In this document: positions 7,473-16,050 of the stretch, in pieces
Layout: every line of letters starts with the position of its first letter
How positions within the stretch are numbered: the stretch's first letter is position 1
NCBI GenBank assembly: GCA_944324675.1
Contig: CALUXE010000009.1
Location: 1-42,140 of the forward strand
Reading direction: 5' to 3'
Length of the DNA stretch: 42,140 nucleotides
From: an uncultured Elusimicrobiales bacterium
GTDB lineage: Bacteria > Elusimicrobiota > Elusimicrobia > Elusimicrobiales > Elusimicrobiaceae
Translations under genes and position numbers: made by a program
Notes under the pieces: model-generated
The model's database searches: none
Seen by the model: the letters and a program-made list of their open reading frames with translations, nothing else
What the model was told of the DNA's origin: nothing

Positions 7473-8988
7473 AAACAATAAAGTGTTGGTTTTAAGATTA
7501 TCTTCTTTGGGCGATATAGTATTGCTCTCGCCGGTGTTTAAGAATATAAAGGCCAAATGGCCCGAGAGCAAGATAACGTTACTGGTAAAAGAGCAATTTG
7601 CTCAGGCTTTGGCGGGACATCCGGATATTGATGAGATAATGGTCTTTAAAGGTTTCATACCCACTTTGAGAGAGATAAGAGCCGCGCATTTTACCCACCT
7701 GCTTGATTTGCACTCAACGTTAAGGACGATGCTGCTTTCTTTATTTTCCGGCATACCGAACAAACAGCGCTACAACAAAAATTCTTTGGCTAGGAGATTG
7801 TATGTAAAGTTTAAGATGCCCAGCCCCGCGTTGGAAAAACATACTCTTGAAAAATATCTTGAAGCGCTCAAACCCTGGGATATACCGATAAAATATAAAA
7901 CGCCCGATTTGAACGATTGGAAGTTCCAGACGGTAGATTTGTCCAAGAAGGAAGTACAGAACATCTGTATATTCCAGACTTCGTTTTTGGGCGATTCCGT
8001 ATTAACTACGCCGCTTATCCAAAAGACGGCGAAGATGTTCCCGCAGGCCAAGATTTTTGTAGTAACGCGCCCGGCAAACGTGGAGATTTTCCAGCATTTA
8101 AAAGAAGTCCACCAAGTAATTATCGACGATAAAAGAGGCTGGGGCAAGATATTCGGCGTATTTAAAACCGCCAAAAATATCAAGAAGTGCAATATAGACG
8201 TCATTTTAGTCCCGCACAGAAGTTTTAGGAGCGCTTTGATAGCCAAATTAAGCGGCGTAAAAGTACGCATCGGTTTTACCAACAGCGAAGGACGCTTCTT
8301 GTTTACGAAAACTGTTCCATTTACCTGGATGATACACGACGCGGAGCGCAATTTGTATCTTTTGCAGGGTATAGTAAACGAGAACTTCAAATCCGCCAAC
8401 TTGAATATGCAGGGTGCGGGCGCCAATGCGGAGGACAGCGTCAGAGAGATGATAAAAGAGGCTGGCTTGGAAGGCAAAACATTGGTGGGAGTGCACCCCG
8501 GTTCCGTCTGGCCGACGAAATGCTGGCCGCTTGAGAATTACGCCAAACTTATAACCAGAATGGAAAAGGAACTTGGCGTAACTTCGGTAATAGTAGGCGG
8601 CAAGGCGGATTTGGATTTGAGCGAGCAGGTATGCCGACTGTCTGACGCGCACCCCGTAAATTTCGCCACCAAGACCACCTTGACGGAGCTGATGGCGCTT
8701 ATGAAACATTTCAGATTGTTCGTTACGAACGATTCCGGGCCTATGCATATAGCTACGGCTTTTGGCGTGCCGACATTGGCTATTTTTGGCCCGACGACGA
8801 AGGAACTTGGCTTTTTCCCGTACGGCGAGGGCAACAGAGTGGTGGAAGTTAAAGGCTTGCCCTGCCGCCCGTGCGCTTTGCACGGCGGGAAGAAATGTCC
8901 GCTTGGCCATTTTAAATGTATGAAAGACATAACGGTAGACGAAGTTTTTGATACCGCTAGGGAAATGTTGAACATACACAACGGCTAG
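7462..8988 (+). CDS. GT9 heptosyltransferase-like protein with a doubled N-lobe
   Basis: Protein of the ADP-heptose:LPS heptosyltransferase family (GT9), 508 residues instead of the usual 330-360. The extra length is a second N-terminal lobe. Residues 7-145 form one lobe (KVLVLRLSSLGDIVLLSP, later DLHSTLRT); residues 167-310 form another (NICIFQTSFLGDSVLTTP, later VPHRSFRSALIAKLSG); residues 335-505 are the C-terminal nucleotide-sugar lobe (GVHPGSVWPTKCWP, VTNDSGPMHIA, IFGPT). The acceptor Asp of the SLGD motif is present in both N-lobes (Asp18 and Asp178). A Cys cluster, CRPCALHGGKKC, is near the end. ATG 7462 is preferred over TTG 7453 because AGGTGG lies 9 bases before it. It probably adds heptose or another sugar to the LPS core; the acceptor is unknown. 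It could also have arisen by fusion of a truncated GT9 gene to a complete one. Confidence 0.88.
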   Translation: MENKNNKVLVLRLSSLGDIVLLSPVFKNIKAKWPESKITLLVKEQFAQALAGHPDIDEIMVFKGFIPTLREIRAAHFTHLLDLHSTLRTMLLSLFSGIPNKQRYNKNSLARRLYVKFKMPSPALEKHTLEKYLEALKPWDIPIKYKTPDLNDWKFQTVDLSKKEVQNICIFQTSFLGDSVLTTPLIQKTAKMFPQAKIFVVTRPANVEIFQHLKEVHQVIIDDKRGWGKIFGVFKTAKNIKKCNIDVILVPHRSFRSALIAKLSGVKVRIGFTNSEGRFLFTKTVPFTWMIHDAERNLYLLQGIVNENFKSANLNMQGAGANAEDSVREMIKEAGLEGKTLVGVHPGSVWPTKCWPLENYAKLITRMEKELGVTSVIVGGKADLDLSEQVCRLSDAHPVNFATKTTLTELMALMKHFRLFVTNDSGPMHIATAFGVPTLAIFGPTTKELGFFPYGEGNRVVEVKGLPCRPCALHGGKKCPLGHFKCMKDITVDEVFDTAREMLNIHNG

Positions 8989-9034
8989 CCGTTTCGCATG
9001 GATAATTTTAAAAATATAAAAAGTTGAGGTAACT

Positions 9035-9265
9035 ATGAAAGGCATCAGAAGCGTAATATTTGTAGTGATATTTTTCATATTGGCGGGGCTTATCGGATAC
9101 GGTTTGGAGAAGGTTGTGGTAGCGATACTGCCGTCCGACGCTGTAGGGAGTTTGGTGAGGGTATTTGACATTGGGGTTCATGCCCTGTCGTTTAACTTCA
9201 ACGTATGCGGGATAATAGGCTTGATACTGTCTTATCTGATAGTAAGCTATTTGATGAAGAAATAA
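9035..9265 (+). CDS. Small membrane protein, DUF4321-like
   Basis: A 76-residue protein with two membrane helices: residues about 6-29 with the glycine-rich run ILAGLIGYGLEKVV, and about 52-73 (FNVCGIIGLILSYLIVSYL). Between them is the segment ILPSDAVGSLVRVFDIGVHALSFNFNV, which fits the DUF4321 pattern (GxxxGxxL...P...L.....F......N...IIGL). GAGGT lies 6 bases before ATG 9035. The function of the family is not known. The gene sits in the operon 46 bases after the GT9 gene and one base before maf, an arrangement that I believe recurs in other phyla, though I cannot check this here. Confidence 0.75.
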   Translation: MKGIRSVIFVVIFFILAGLIGYGLEKVVVAILPSDAVGSLVRVFDIGVHALSFNFNVCGIIGLILSYLIVSYLMKK

Positions 9266-9266
9266 A

Positions 9267-9824
9267 ATGCGTCTAATATTAGCGTCATCTTCGCCCAGGC
9301 GCAGGGAAATACTTAAAAGACTGGGGTATAAATTTGACGTAATATCCTCCGACATTGAGGAAAGTACGGACAAAAAACTGCCCCATGCCCGCGTTATGGA
9401 CATAGCATTAAAAAAGGCTTTTAGCGTAGCGGCGTTGTATCCCGCGGCGGTAGTGATAGGCGGGGATACGATAGTATATTGCAAAGGCGAGGTGCTGGGC
9501 AAGCCGAAGGGCGAAAAGGACGCTATGAGATTATTGCGTAAAGAAAACGGCAGCTGGCAGAGTGTATACAGCGGTTTGGCGATAGTCTGCAAAGAAAAGA
9601 AAAAGATACTTAGAGGCTACGACGTTACCAGATGCAAAGCGCGCAAACTCGGCGAGGACGTTTTAAAAAGCCTTGCGGGCAAGCATTTGGATAAGGCGGG
9701 CGCCTACGCCATGCAGGATAAAGACGATATGTTTATAGAAAAATTTAAAGGGTCTTCGGATAATGTGGTGGGGTTTCCTTCGGAGCTTTTTCTGGAGATG
9801 ATAAAGGAGTTTGAAAATGATTAA
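9267..9824 (+). CDS. maf: Maf-family nucleoside triphosphate pyrophosphatase
   Basis: House-cleaning enzyme that hydrolyses non-canonical or modified pyrimidine nucleotides such as dTTP/UTP analogues. The protein is 185 residues: the N-terminal LILASSSPRRREILKRLG motif, the conserved Glu-Glu in SDIEES, then VVIGGDTIVYCKGEVLGKPK with the catalytic Asp, and AGAYAMQDKDDMFIEKFKGSSDNVVGFP near the end. Length is normal. It begins one base after the preceding stop and overlaps the trxB start by 8 bases, so it is in the same operon. Which nucleotides it prefers cannot be judged here. Confidence 0.95.
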   Translation: MRLILASSSPRRREILKRLGYKFDVISSDIEESTDKKLPHARVMDIALKKAFSVAALYPAAVVIGGDTIVYCKGEVLGKPKGEKDAMRLLRKENGSWQSVYSGLAIVCKEKKKILRGYDVTRCKARKLGEDVLKSLAGKHLDKAGAYAMQDKDDMFIEKFKGSSDNVVGFPSELFLEMIKEFEND

Positions 9825-10746
9825 GACAGATGTTTTGATTATAGGCGCCGGCCCGGCGGCATGCGCGGCGGCGGTATATACTTTACGGGCTGGTTTAAAG
9901 ACGATAATGCTCGGCGGCGCGAATTTGGGCGGACAGCTTTTGCAGACCAACGACATAGAAAATTATCCAGGCTTTATAGACCCGATATCCGGTTTTGAGA
10001 TAATGGACAAAATGCACAAACAGTGCAAACGTTTGGGGGCTGAGATATTGGGGGAAACGGTAATAAAAATAGAAGGGGCGCAAAGTCCTTTTAGAGTATC
10101 GGCGGAAAGCGGAGAGCGCTACGAGGCCTTAAGCGTGATAATAGCCACTGGCGCGGCGGCGCGCTGGTTGGGCGTCAAAGGCGAAGGCGAGTATAAAGGC
10201 AAGGGCGTATCGGCTTGCGCGACTTGCGATGGATTTTTCTTTAAAGGCAAGGAAGTGGCCGTAATCGGCGGGGGGAATACCGCCTTTGAGGATGCTTTAT
10301 TTTTGACCAATTTCTGCTCCAAGGTGTATTTGGTGCACAGACGCGACGGTTTTAGGGCCGATAAGCTAACCATAGAGAAAGCGAAAAACAATCCGAAAAT
10401 AGAAATGCTTATCCCCTATGTCGCGGAGGAAATAAAAGGCGAAAACGGCAGCGTAACTTCCGCCGTGTTTAAGAATGTTAAGGACGGATCCTTAAAAGAG
10501 ATAAAAGTAAACGGCGTATTTATTGCGGTGGGTTCTATCCCTCAGACTGGATTTTTGAAAGATAGCGGGGTAAACCTTAGCGACGGCGGATACGTAAAAA
10601 CGGACGAGAAGATGTCTACCACCGTCAAAGGGATTTTCGCGGCGGGCGACTGCGCCGACGAATTCTACAAGCAGGCCATAGTAGCCGCGGGCAGCGGCGC
10701 TAAAGCCGCGATAGAGGCGATAAGTTTCGTTAATTTGATAAAGTAA
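9817..10746 (+). CDS. trxB: Thioredoxin reductase
   Basis: FAD-dependent, NADPH-using flavoenzyme that reduces thioredoxin in the cytoplasm. The protein is 309 residues: FAD Rossmann motif IIGAGPAACAAAVY at about 8-21 (the usual GAGPAG has A in place of the last G), GGANLGGQL, the redox centre ACATCDG, the NADPH motif VIGGGNTAFEDA, HRRDGFRAD, and the C-terminal FAD site FAAGDCAD. HRRD followed by R favours NADPH over NADH or ferredoxin. AAGGAG (9804-9809) stands 7 bases before ATG 9817, so this start is preferred over TTG 9811. It is the last gene before the terminator at 10753-10817. The thioredoxin partner is not in the window. Confidence 0.95.
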   Translation: MIKTDVLIIGAGPAACAAAVYTLRAGLKTIMLGGANLGGQLLQTNDIENYPGFIDPISGFEIMDKMHKQCKRLGAEILGETVIKIEGAQSPFRVSAESGERYEALSVIIATGAAARWLGVKGEGEYKGKGVSACATCDGFFFKGKEVAVIGGGNTAFEDALFLTNFCSKVYLVHRRDGFRADKLTIEKAKNNPKIEMLIPYVAEEIKGENGSVTSAVFKNVKDGSLKEIKVNGVFIAVGSIPQTGFLKDSGVNLSDGGYVKTDEKMSTTVKGIFAAGDCADEFYKQAIVAAGSGAKAAIEAISFVNLIK

Positions 10747-10752
10747 AATACG

Positions 10753-10817
10753 AAGCGGATTTCGTTCGGGGCGATTGCCAAGAGGCGGTTTTGCCGATTA
10801 AACGAAATCCGCTTTTT
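10753..10817 (+). terminator. Terminator of the yajC-trxB operon
   Basis: Stem AAGCGGATTTCGTT (10753-10766) pairs perfectly with AACGAAATCCGCTT (10801-10814), followed by T5. The 34-base loop has its own GC-rich imperfect pairing. Confidence 0.85.
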
Positions 10818-10943
10818 ATTGTCTAAAAGTCTGCCCTATTTATTTTGAGGATAAAATATCGAGGTATTTTGAAGTTGGATGGTATAGCTTCCCACATTAA
10901 GCGCCCGTGGATAGTCATTATGGTAAACATAAATGGGATAATG

Positions 10944-10949
10944 TAAAAT
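10944..10949 (+). promoter_or_regulatory. -10 box placed for a leaderless mRNA
   Basis: TAAAAT ends 6 bases before ATG 10956, so transcription would begin at or next to the start codon. No ribosome-binding site is present. The stretch 10818-10943 has no gene; I see only a small inverted repeat, AAAATATCGAGGTATTTT. Confidence 0.5.
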
Positions 10950-10955
10950 ATAAGT

Positions 10956-12914
10956 ATGAGGAATTTTAGAATACCGCGCCGTTTCAGCGCTTTTTTGATA
11001 TTCGCTTTTTGTAATGCCGTTTTTTTCGGCTTGCTTAGAGTAGTGTTTTATTTTGCCAACAAACCGCAGGAGGCTTTTGCGTCCTCCTTGCTTGAACGCG
11101 CTTTTTTTATAGGCTCCAGATTTGATTTGAGAATAGCGTTTCTTTTCGCTTTGCCTTTGGGCATAGCCTTTTTATTTCCGTATAGAAAATGGTTGAAACA
11201 TACGCTTCTAACTCTTTACACTTTGGCGTTTGGCGCGATAATGTTGGTGTATTTTGTGGATTTCGGATACTTCGCTTATTTGACCGAAAGGTTAAACGCT
11301 TATATTTTTGAATTGGCGGCCAATACCGTAACTTCGGCGGAGATGGTCTGGCAGAGCTACCCCGTGGTAACTTTGGCTTTTGCGCTTTTGCTCTTAATGA
11401 CGGCTTTTTGGTTTTTATTCAGGGCCTTGCTTAAATTCGCTTACGGCGGAGCGCAGCCCCGCAAGAGGGATTATTGGTTCGCGCTGCTCGCGCTTTTGAT
11501 AGCGGCGGGCTTTGTTCACGGTCGGTTTTCGCAGTATCCGCTAAGGTGGAGCAATGCCTATTTCAGCCAAAACGCCTTTATATCGGCTTTGGCTTTAAAT
11601 CCGCTGCAGAATTTGTTTGACACGTACAAATTCGCCAAGGGCGGAGTCAGCTTTGACGAAAATAAGACAAGGGAATATTATGACATCGTGGCCGATTATC
11701 TGGGCGTGAAAGAAAAGGATTCCGATAAACTTAATTTTGAGCGTATCGTAACGCCCGCTCCTAAGGATAAGGACTACAATGTGGTATTGATACTTACGGA
11801 ATCTTTCTCATTTGATAAATCCTCGTTTAACAATCCCGAACTTCAGACTACGCCCGAAATGGCGGCTTTGGCGCGCAAAGGGCGCTTATTTACAAGCTTT
11901 TTTACCCCCACAGCGGGTACTGCTCGAGGGGTGTTTACATCAATAACCGGTTTGCCCGATACATCAACCGTTAAGACTTCCTCTCGCAATCCGATGATAG
12001 TAAGCCAGCACACTTTGATAAACGATCTTAAGGGCTACAACAAATTTTACTTTATAGGCGGCAGCACGAGCTGGGGCAATATCCGCGGGCTATTGCAGTA
12101 CAATATTGAAGGCCTCAAGATTTACGAAGAAGGCACTTATGAAGATGTGGAGCGCAATGACGTTTGGGGGCTTTCGGATTTGGATATGTTCCGTTACGCG
12201 GCGAAAACTCTTTCGGAAACTAAGGAGCCTTTCTTCGCGATGATACAGACGTCGGGTTTTCACCGTCCGTATACGATACCCGAAGACAGGGGCGATTTTG
12301 AAGTGATAAACCAAGATGAAGATTTGCTTAAAGAATACGGTTTCAGCGGGAATGCGGAATACAACTCAATGCGGTTTCAGGATTATGCTATGGGCGAATT
12401 TTTCAGGCTGATAGAAAACGAGCCATTCTATAAAGACACTTACTTTTTGATATATGGAGATCACAGCCTTACCACGCGGCAATCGCGCAATACTCCCAAA
12501 GGGATAATAGATTTGGAGCTTACCACGAATAATACTCCGTTGATAGTGGTGGGGCCCGGCATAGCACCTTCGCTAGACGATAAGCCCGCAAGCCAGGTTG
12601 ATATAACGGCGACGATGTCTGGCCTGTTGGGCAAGCCCTACAGGGAAACGGCTTTGGGCCGCAATCTGTTTGACGAGAATATAAAACGCGGGGCTTTCGT
12701 ATTGGCGTCGTCTGGCGCGCCATTGCGGATAGGTTTTGTGGAGGATGATTTCTACTACACGATATGGCCCTCCAAACAAGGAATGTTCAAATATCGTTCC
12801 GACGACGGGGAAAAGGACTATTGCGGTCAATATCCGCAAAAGTGCGAGAGAATGAAGAACTTGGCGCAAGGCCTTTACGAAGCCGCCAAATATATAACAT
12901 ATCATAACAAATAG
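10956..12914 (+). CDS. LtaS/MdoB-like membrane sulfatase-fold phosphotransferase
   Basis: Inner-membrane protein of the alkaline phosphatase/sulfatase superfamily, 652 residues: five predicted N-terminal membrane helices (about 10-30, 58-75, 82-102, 138-157, 175-188) and an extracytoplasmic catalytic domain from about 270. Metal and catalytic residues match the LtaS pattern: Glu282 in LILTESFS, the nucleophile Thr322 in TAGTARGVFTS, DVWGLSD at 402-408, His436, and Asp502-His503 in YGDHS. In Gram-positive bacteria such enzymes polymerise glycerol phosphate; in Gram-negative ones the relatives transfer phosphoglycerol or phosphoethanolamine to periplasmic glucans or lipids. The substrate here is unknown; with LPS genes nearby, decoration of an envelope glycan is the likelier job. 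Transcribed from its own -10 box, probably leaderless. Confidence 0.88.
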   Translation: MRNFRIPRRFSAFLIFAFCNAVFFGLLRVVFYFANKPQEAFASSLLERAFFIGSRFDLRIAFLFALPLGIAFLFPYRKWLKHTLLTLYTLAFGAIMLVYFVDFGYFAYLTERLNAYIFELAANTVTSAEMVWQSYPVVTLAFALLLLMTAFWFLFRALLKFAYGGAQPRKRDYWFALLALLIAAGFVHGRFSQYPLRWSNAYFSQNAFISALALNPLQNLFDTYKFAKGGVSFDENKTREYYDIVADYLGVKEKDSDKLNFERIVTPAPKDKDYNVVLILTESFSFDKSSFNNPELQTTPEMAALARKGRLFTSFFTPTAGTARGVFTSITGLPDTSTVKTSSRNPMIVSQHTLINDLKGYNKFYFIGGSTSWGNIRGLLQYNIEGLKIYEEGTYEDVERNDVWGLSDLDMFRYAAKTLSETKEPFFAMIQTSGFHRPYTIPEDRGDFEVINQDEDLLKEYGFSGNAEYNSMRFQDYAMGEFFRLIENEPFYKDTYFLIYGDHSLTTRQSRNTPKGIIDLELTTNNTPLIVVGPGIAPSLDDKPASQVDITATMSGLLGKPYRETALGRNLFDENIKRGAFVLASSGAPLRIGFVEDDFYYTIWPSKQGMFKYRSDDGEKDYCGQYPQKCERMKNLAQGLYEAAKYITYHNK

Positions 12915-12958
12915 CTCTTCGGCATAGCGTTTTTGTAGGGGAGCGAATTGGGGAAAGG

Positions 12959-14455
12959 ATGATAATAAGCGCCGAAAATTTTTTGTTGATAGCGTCAATC
13001 CTGCTGTTTGTAAGCATAATAGCTGGGAAGACGGGCTATCGTTTCGGCGTACCTGCGCTGCTATTGTTTTTGGTAGTGGGGATGGTATTTGGTAGCGAGG
13101 GTTTCGGGCTTCAGTTTTCCAGCTTTAAACAAGCGCAGTTTGTGGGTATGGCGGCGTTGAGCGTCATATTGTTTTCGGGCGGTATGGAAACGAAAGCCTC
13201 AGACATTAAACCCGTCGCGGCGGAGGGGATAGTTTTATCTACGGCGGGCGTGCTTTTGACGGCGGTAATAACCGGTCTGTTCATCTACGCCATGGTGGGA
13301 TTATTCCCGAAGTATTTATCGCTCAGTTTCGGGGGGTGTATGTTGTTGGCTTCGGTGATGTCGTCAACGGATTCGGCCTCCGTATTTTCCATTTTACGAT
13401 CCAAGAATTTATATTTGGCGCAGAATATGCGTCCGTTGCTGGAGCTTGAAAGCGGTTCCAACGATCCCATGGCGTACATGCTTACGATAATATTTATACA
13501 GGTTGTTCTTTCAACCAGCGCAAGCATAGACGTCATGCTGTGGACTTTGGTTATACAATTTGTATTGGGGATAGTGTTCGGTTATCTTCTTGGCCGATTG
13601 GCGGTATTTGTAATGAACGTCATCAACTTAAACTATTCGGCGCTATACGCGATATTGCTGCTGTCGTTTGTATTCTTCATATTTTCGTTTACGGACTTAT
13701 TGGGCGGCAACGGCTATTTGGCGGTGTATATAGCAGGTTTGGTGGTGGGCAACAACAAGATGATATACAAAAAAAGCGTGATAACGTTTTTTGACGGACT
13801 AACATGGCTGTTCCAGATAATAATGTTTTTGATATTGGGATTATTGGTAAACCCGAGCGAGCTTTTGTTTGTATGGGCGCCGGCGGTAGCGATAGGAATA
13901 TTTATGATAATAGCGGCCAGGCCGATAAGCGTATTTATATGTTTGTGGCCTTTTAAGAAGATGACGCGCAAGGCCAAATGGTTTGTATCGTGGGTCGGAC
14001 TTAGGGGTGCGGTTCCGATAATATTCGCGACGTATCCCTTTGTGCAGGGCGTTCCGCATTCTCGGGAGATATTTAATATAGTGTTTTTTATAACTATAAT
14101 ATCTTTAGTGGTGCAAGGTACGACGGTGCCCTACAGCGCGAAATTGCTGGGGTTGCTGAGCGAGCCGGAATTTACCAAAGATTTTTCCGTGGAAGTGCCG
14201 GAGGACATAGCCGTAACCGCGGAGTTCAAAGTGGACGGAAAGTTTAAAGAAAACCATAATACCGTAGGTGATATGGGCGTCGGCGAAGGCGTAATGATAA
14301 TGATGATAAAGCGCGGGGGGAAATTTTTCATACCCAACGGCAATACCGGATTGGAAGTCGGCGACAAGCTGCTTATTATAGGTTCAAAAGAAGAGGACTT
14401 GCAGGACTATTGCGGCAGAGCCGGCATGGAAAAATACGAAATATACAACAGTTGA
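12959..14455 (+). CDS. CPA1-family cation/proton antiporter with TrkA-C domain
   Basis: Inner-membrane Na+/H+ or K+/H+ antiporter of the NhaP2 (CvrA) type, 498 residues. About 12 hydrophobic helices occupy residues 1-400. The ion-binding segments are visible: SSTDSASVFSILRS, ELESGSNDPMAYML (the ND motif) and WVGLRGAVPIIFATYPF. Residues about 415-495 form a TrkA-C-like regulatory domain (EGVMIMMIKRGGKFFIPNG, VGDKLLIIGSKEE). The start ATG follows GGGGAAAGG with short spacing; an alternative start is not obvious. It is 44 bases after the sulfatase-like gene, and lemA follows 11 bases later, so a joint transcript is likely. The ion specificity is not deducible from sequence. Confidence 0.88.
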   Translation: MIISAENFLLIASILLFVSIIAGKTGYRFGVPALLLFLVVGMVFGSEGFGLQFSSFKQAQFVGMAALSVILFSGGMETKASDIKPVAAEGIVLSTAGVLLTAVITGLFIYAMVGLFPKYLSLSFGGCMLLASVMSSTDSASVFSILRSKNLYLAQNMRPLLELESGSNDPMAYMLTIIFIQVVLSTSASIDVMLWTLVIQFVLGIVFGYLLGRLAVFVMNVINLNYSALYAILLLSFVFFIFSFTDLLGGNGYLAVYIAGLVVGNNKMIYKKSVITFFDGLTWLFQIIMFLILGLLVNPSELLFVWAPAVAIGIFMIIAARPISVFICLWPFKKMTRKAKWFVSWVGLRGAVPIIFATYPFVQGVPHSREIFNIVFFITIISLVVQGTTVPYSAKLLGLLSEPEFTKDFSVEVPEDIAVTAEFKVDGKFKENHNTVGDMGVGEGVMIMMIKRGGKFFIPNGNTGLEVGDKLLIIGSKEEDLQDYCGRAGMEKYEIYNS

Positions 14456-14466
14456 CGGGAGGATAT

Positions 14467-15036
14467 ATGAGCATTTTATTGGCTTTAGGGCTGGTAATAG
14501 CAATAATATTGGTTTACGTAGCGGTATCTTACAATATGCTTATAAGTTCAAAGAATATGGTAAACGCGGCGTGGAGCGACGTCGAGACCCAGATAAAGAG
14601 GCGTTATGATTTGGTTCCCAACTTGGTGCAGACGGTGAAGGGGTACGCTTCTCACGAGTCTTCAGTTTTAGAAGACGTGATGAAAGCGCGCAGCGCTGCG
14701 ATGGAAGCCAAGGGCGGGGCGGAAAATCACTCATCTGCGGAGAAGAATTTAACGAAATCTTTAAGGACGCTTATAGCCGTATCGGAAAAGTACCCCGAAT
14801 TGAAGGCGAGCGAGAACTTTTTAAAGCTACAATTTGAGCTTACCGACATTGAAGACAGGATAAAAGCCTCCCGCCGTTTTTACAATACGAAAGTAATGGC
14901 GTTCAATACCAGGATGGAGCAGTTTCCCTGCAATCTTATAGCGAAATACTTCAAATTCAAGCAAGCTGGTTTTTTTGAGCTTCCGCACGAAGAATCGGCC
15001 GCGGCGCAGAACCCCGCCGAGGTAGATTTTAAATGA
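14467..15036 (+). CDS. lemA: LemA family protein
   Basis: A 189-residue membrane-anchored protein: one N-terminal helix (about 2-21) followed by a long helical extracytoplasmic or cytoplasmic domain with the family motifs YNMLISSKNMVNAAWSDVE, QIKRRYDLVPNLVQTVKGY and FELTDIEDRIKASRRFYN. The start at 14467 has GGGAGG 4 bases upstream, and the hydrophobic helix begins there; a longer frame from 14410 lies within the antiporter gene. Biochemical function of LemA is not settled. The gene overlaps htpX by four bases (ATGA); the lemA-htpX pair occurs widely, suggesting a joint role in membrane protein quality control. Confidence 0.93.
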   Translation: MSILLALGLVIAIILVYVAVSYNMLISSKNMVNAAWSDVETQIKRRYDLVPNLVQTVKGYASHESSVLEDVMKARSAAMEAKGGAENHSSAEKNLTKSLRTLIAVSEKYPELKASENFLKLQFELTDIEDRIKASRRFYNTKVMAFNTRMEQFPCNLIAKYFKFKQAGFFELPHEESAAAQNPAEVDFK

Positions 15037-15968
15037 ATATCCACGAAGAGATAAAAGCCAATAAAATAAAAAGCGTTTTGATAATACTCTTGTTCCCGCT
15101 TGTTCTTGGCGCTTTGATTTACGCTTCTTTATGGCTTGTTTTGTCTTTTGGCCATACGCCGCAATCGCCCAGGCCTTTATACGCAGAGGTCCATTATTGG
15201 GCGGGTATGATATTGCCCATAATAAGCGTATTATCAATATTGTGGATGGTAATAAGTTATTATACCGGCGGCGATATGATGATGCGCGCAGCCGGCGCTA
15301 GGGAAATAAACCGCGAATCGGCGCCGGAGATTTACAGCCTTGTACAGAATGTCGCGGCAACGGCGGGCTTGCCGGTACCGAGGGTGTTTATAATGAACAC
15401 TAAGGCTTTAAACGCTTTTGCGACTGGGCGCGATCCCGAACACGCGGCTATAGCTTTGACGATAGGGATAATAGAAAAACTCGATCGGCCCGAACTTGAG
15501 GGAGTAATAGCGCATGAAATGGGGCATATTCTCAACAGGGACATACGCCTTATGATGCTGGTAAGCACGGGTATAGGGGTATTGACGCTTTTGGGGCAAA
15601 TTCTTATCAGGGTGCGCGGGCGCGGCAAGAACGGGCAGGGCGCCTTGGTTTTGAATATCGTCGGTATAATTTTATTGATATACGGCAGCTTTTTGGCGCC
15701 TGTAATAATGTTTGCGCTTTCAAGGCGCAGGGAGTTCCAGGCTGACGCGACATCGGCGTATCTTACCAGAAACCCCGAAGCGCTCGCCCGCGCCTTGGAG
15801 AAGATAAGCGGTAACAGCGTGGTGGAAAGCCTAAAGAACAATTCTTTGGTGTCGGCCTCATGCATAGAAAAGGCGGACGTATCTTCCGAGATGTCTTTGG
15901 CGGGTTTGTTTTCTACCCATCCTCCGATAGCGGAGCGCGTAAAGGTGCTTAGGGGCATTAAAGCCTAA
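15033..15968 (+). CDS. htpX: HtpX-like M48 zinc metalloprotease
   Basis: Membrane-bound zinc protease that degrades misfolded membrane proteins at the cytoplasmic face. The protein is 311 residues: two N-terminal helices (about 15-38 and 58-76), the zinc site HEMGHILNRD with His161, Glu162 and His165, then two further hydrophobic segments (about 175-195 and 207-228) and the third zinc ligand in RRREFQADATSAYL. Its closing part, LFSTHPPIAERVKVL, is typical of the family. Length matches (E. coli HtpX 293). Translationally coupled to lemA. Confidence 0.94.
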   Translation: MNIHEEIKANKIKSVLIILLFPLVLGALIYASLWLVLSFGHTPQSPRPLYAEVHYWAGMILPIISVLSILWMVISYYTGGDMMMRAAGAREINRESAPEIYSLVQNVAATAGLPVPRVFIMNTKALNAFATGRDPEHAAIALTIGIIEKLDRPELEGVIAHEMGHILNRDIRLMMLVSTGIGVLTLLGQILIRVRGRGKNGQGALVLNIVGIILLIYGSFLAPVIMFALSRRREFQADATSAYLTRNPEALARALEKISGNSVVESLKNNSLVSASCIEKADVSSEMSLAGLFSTHPPIAERVKVLRGIKA

Positions 15969-15990
15969 ATGCTGTTTTGTTATTTAGCGG

Positions 15991-16025
15991 AGCGGGGCTT
16001 GTCCAATACGGATAAGCCCCGCTTT
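15991..16025. terminator. Hairpin between convergent htpX and msrAB
   Basis: A 14-base stem, AGCGGGGCTTGTCC (15991-16004) with GGATAAGCCCCGCT (16010-16023), one G-U pair and a 5-base loop. Only TTT follows on the + strand, so it may act more as an mRNA end-stabiliser than an efficient terminator. Confidence 0.6.
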
Positions 16026-16050
16026 ACGGTGATAATATTACGGTATAAAC

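Noticed and set aside
7462-8988. Two separate GT9 genes joined by a sequencing error
   Set aside because: The frame is continuous, the first part stops before any C-lobe motif, and no C-lobe is found in another frame, so a single gene with N-N-C order is the better reading, though not proven.
8248-9171. Long minus-strand open frame opposite the GT9 gene (307 codons)
   Set aside because: Shadow of a coding strand with biased codon use; low-complexity Arg/Tyr/His composition, no start signal and no recognisable domain.
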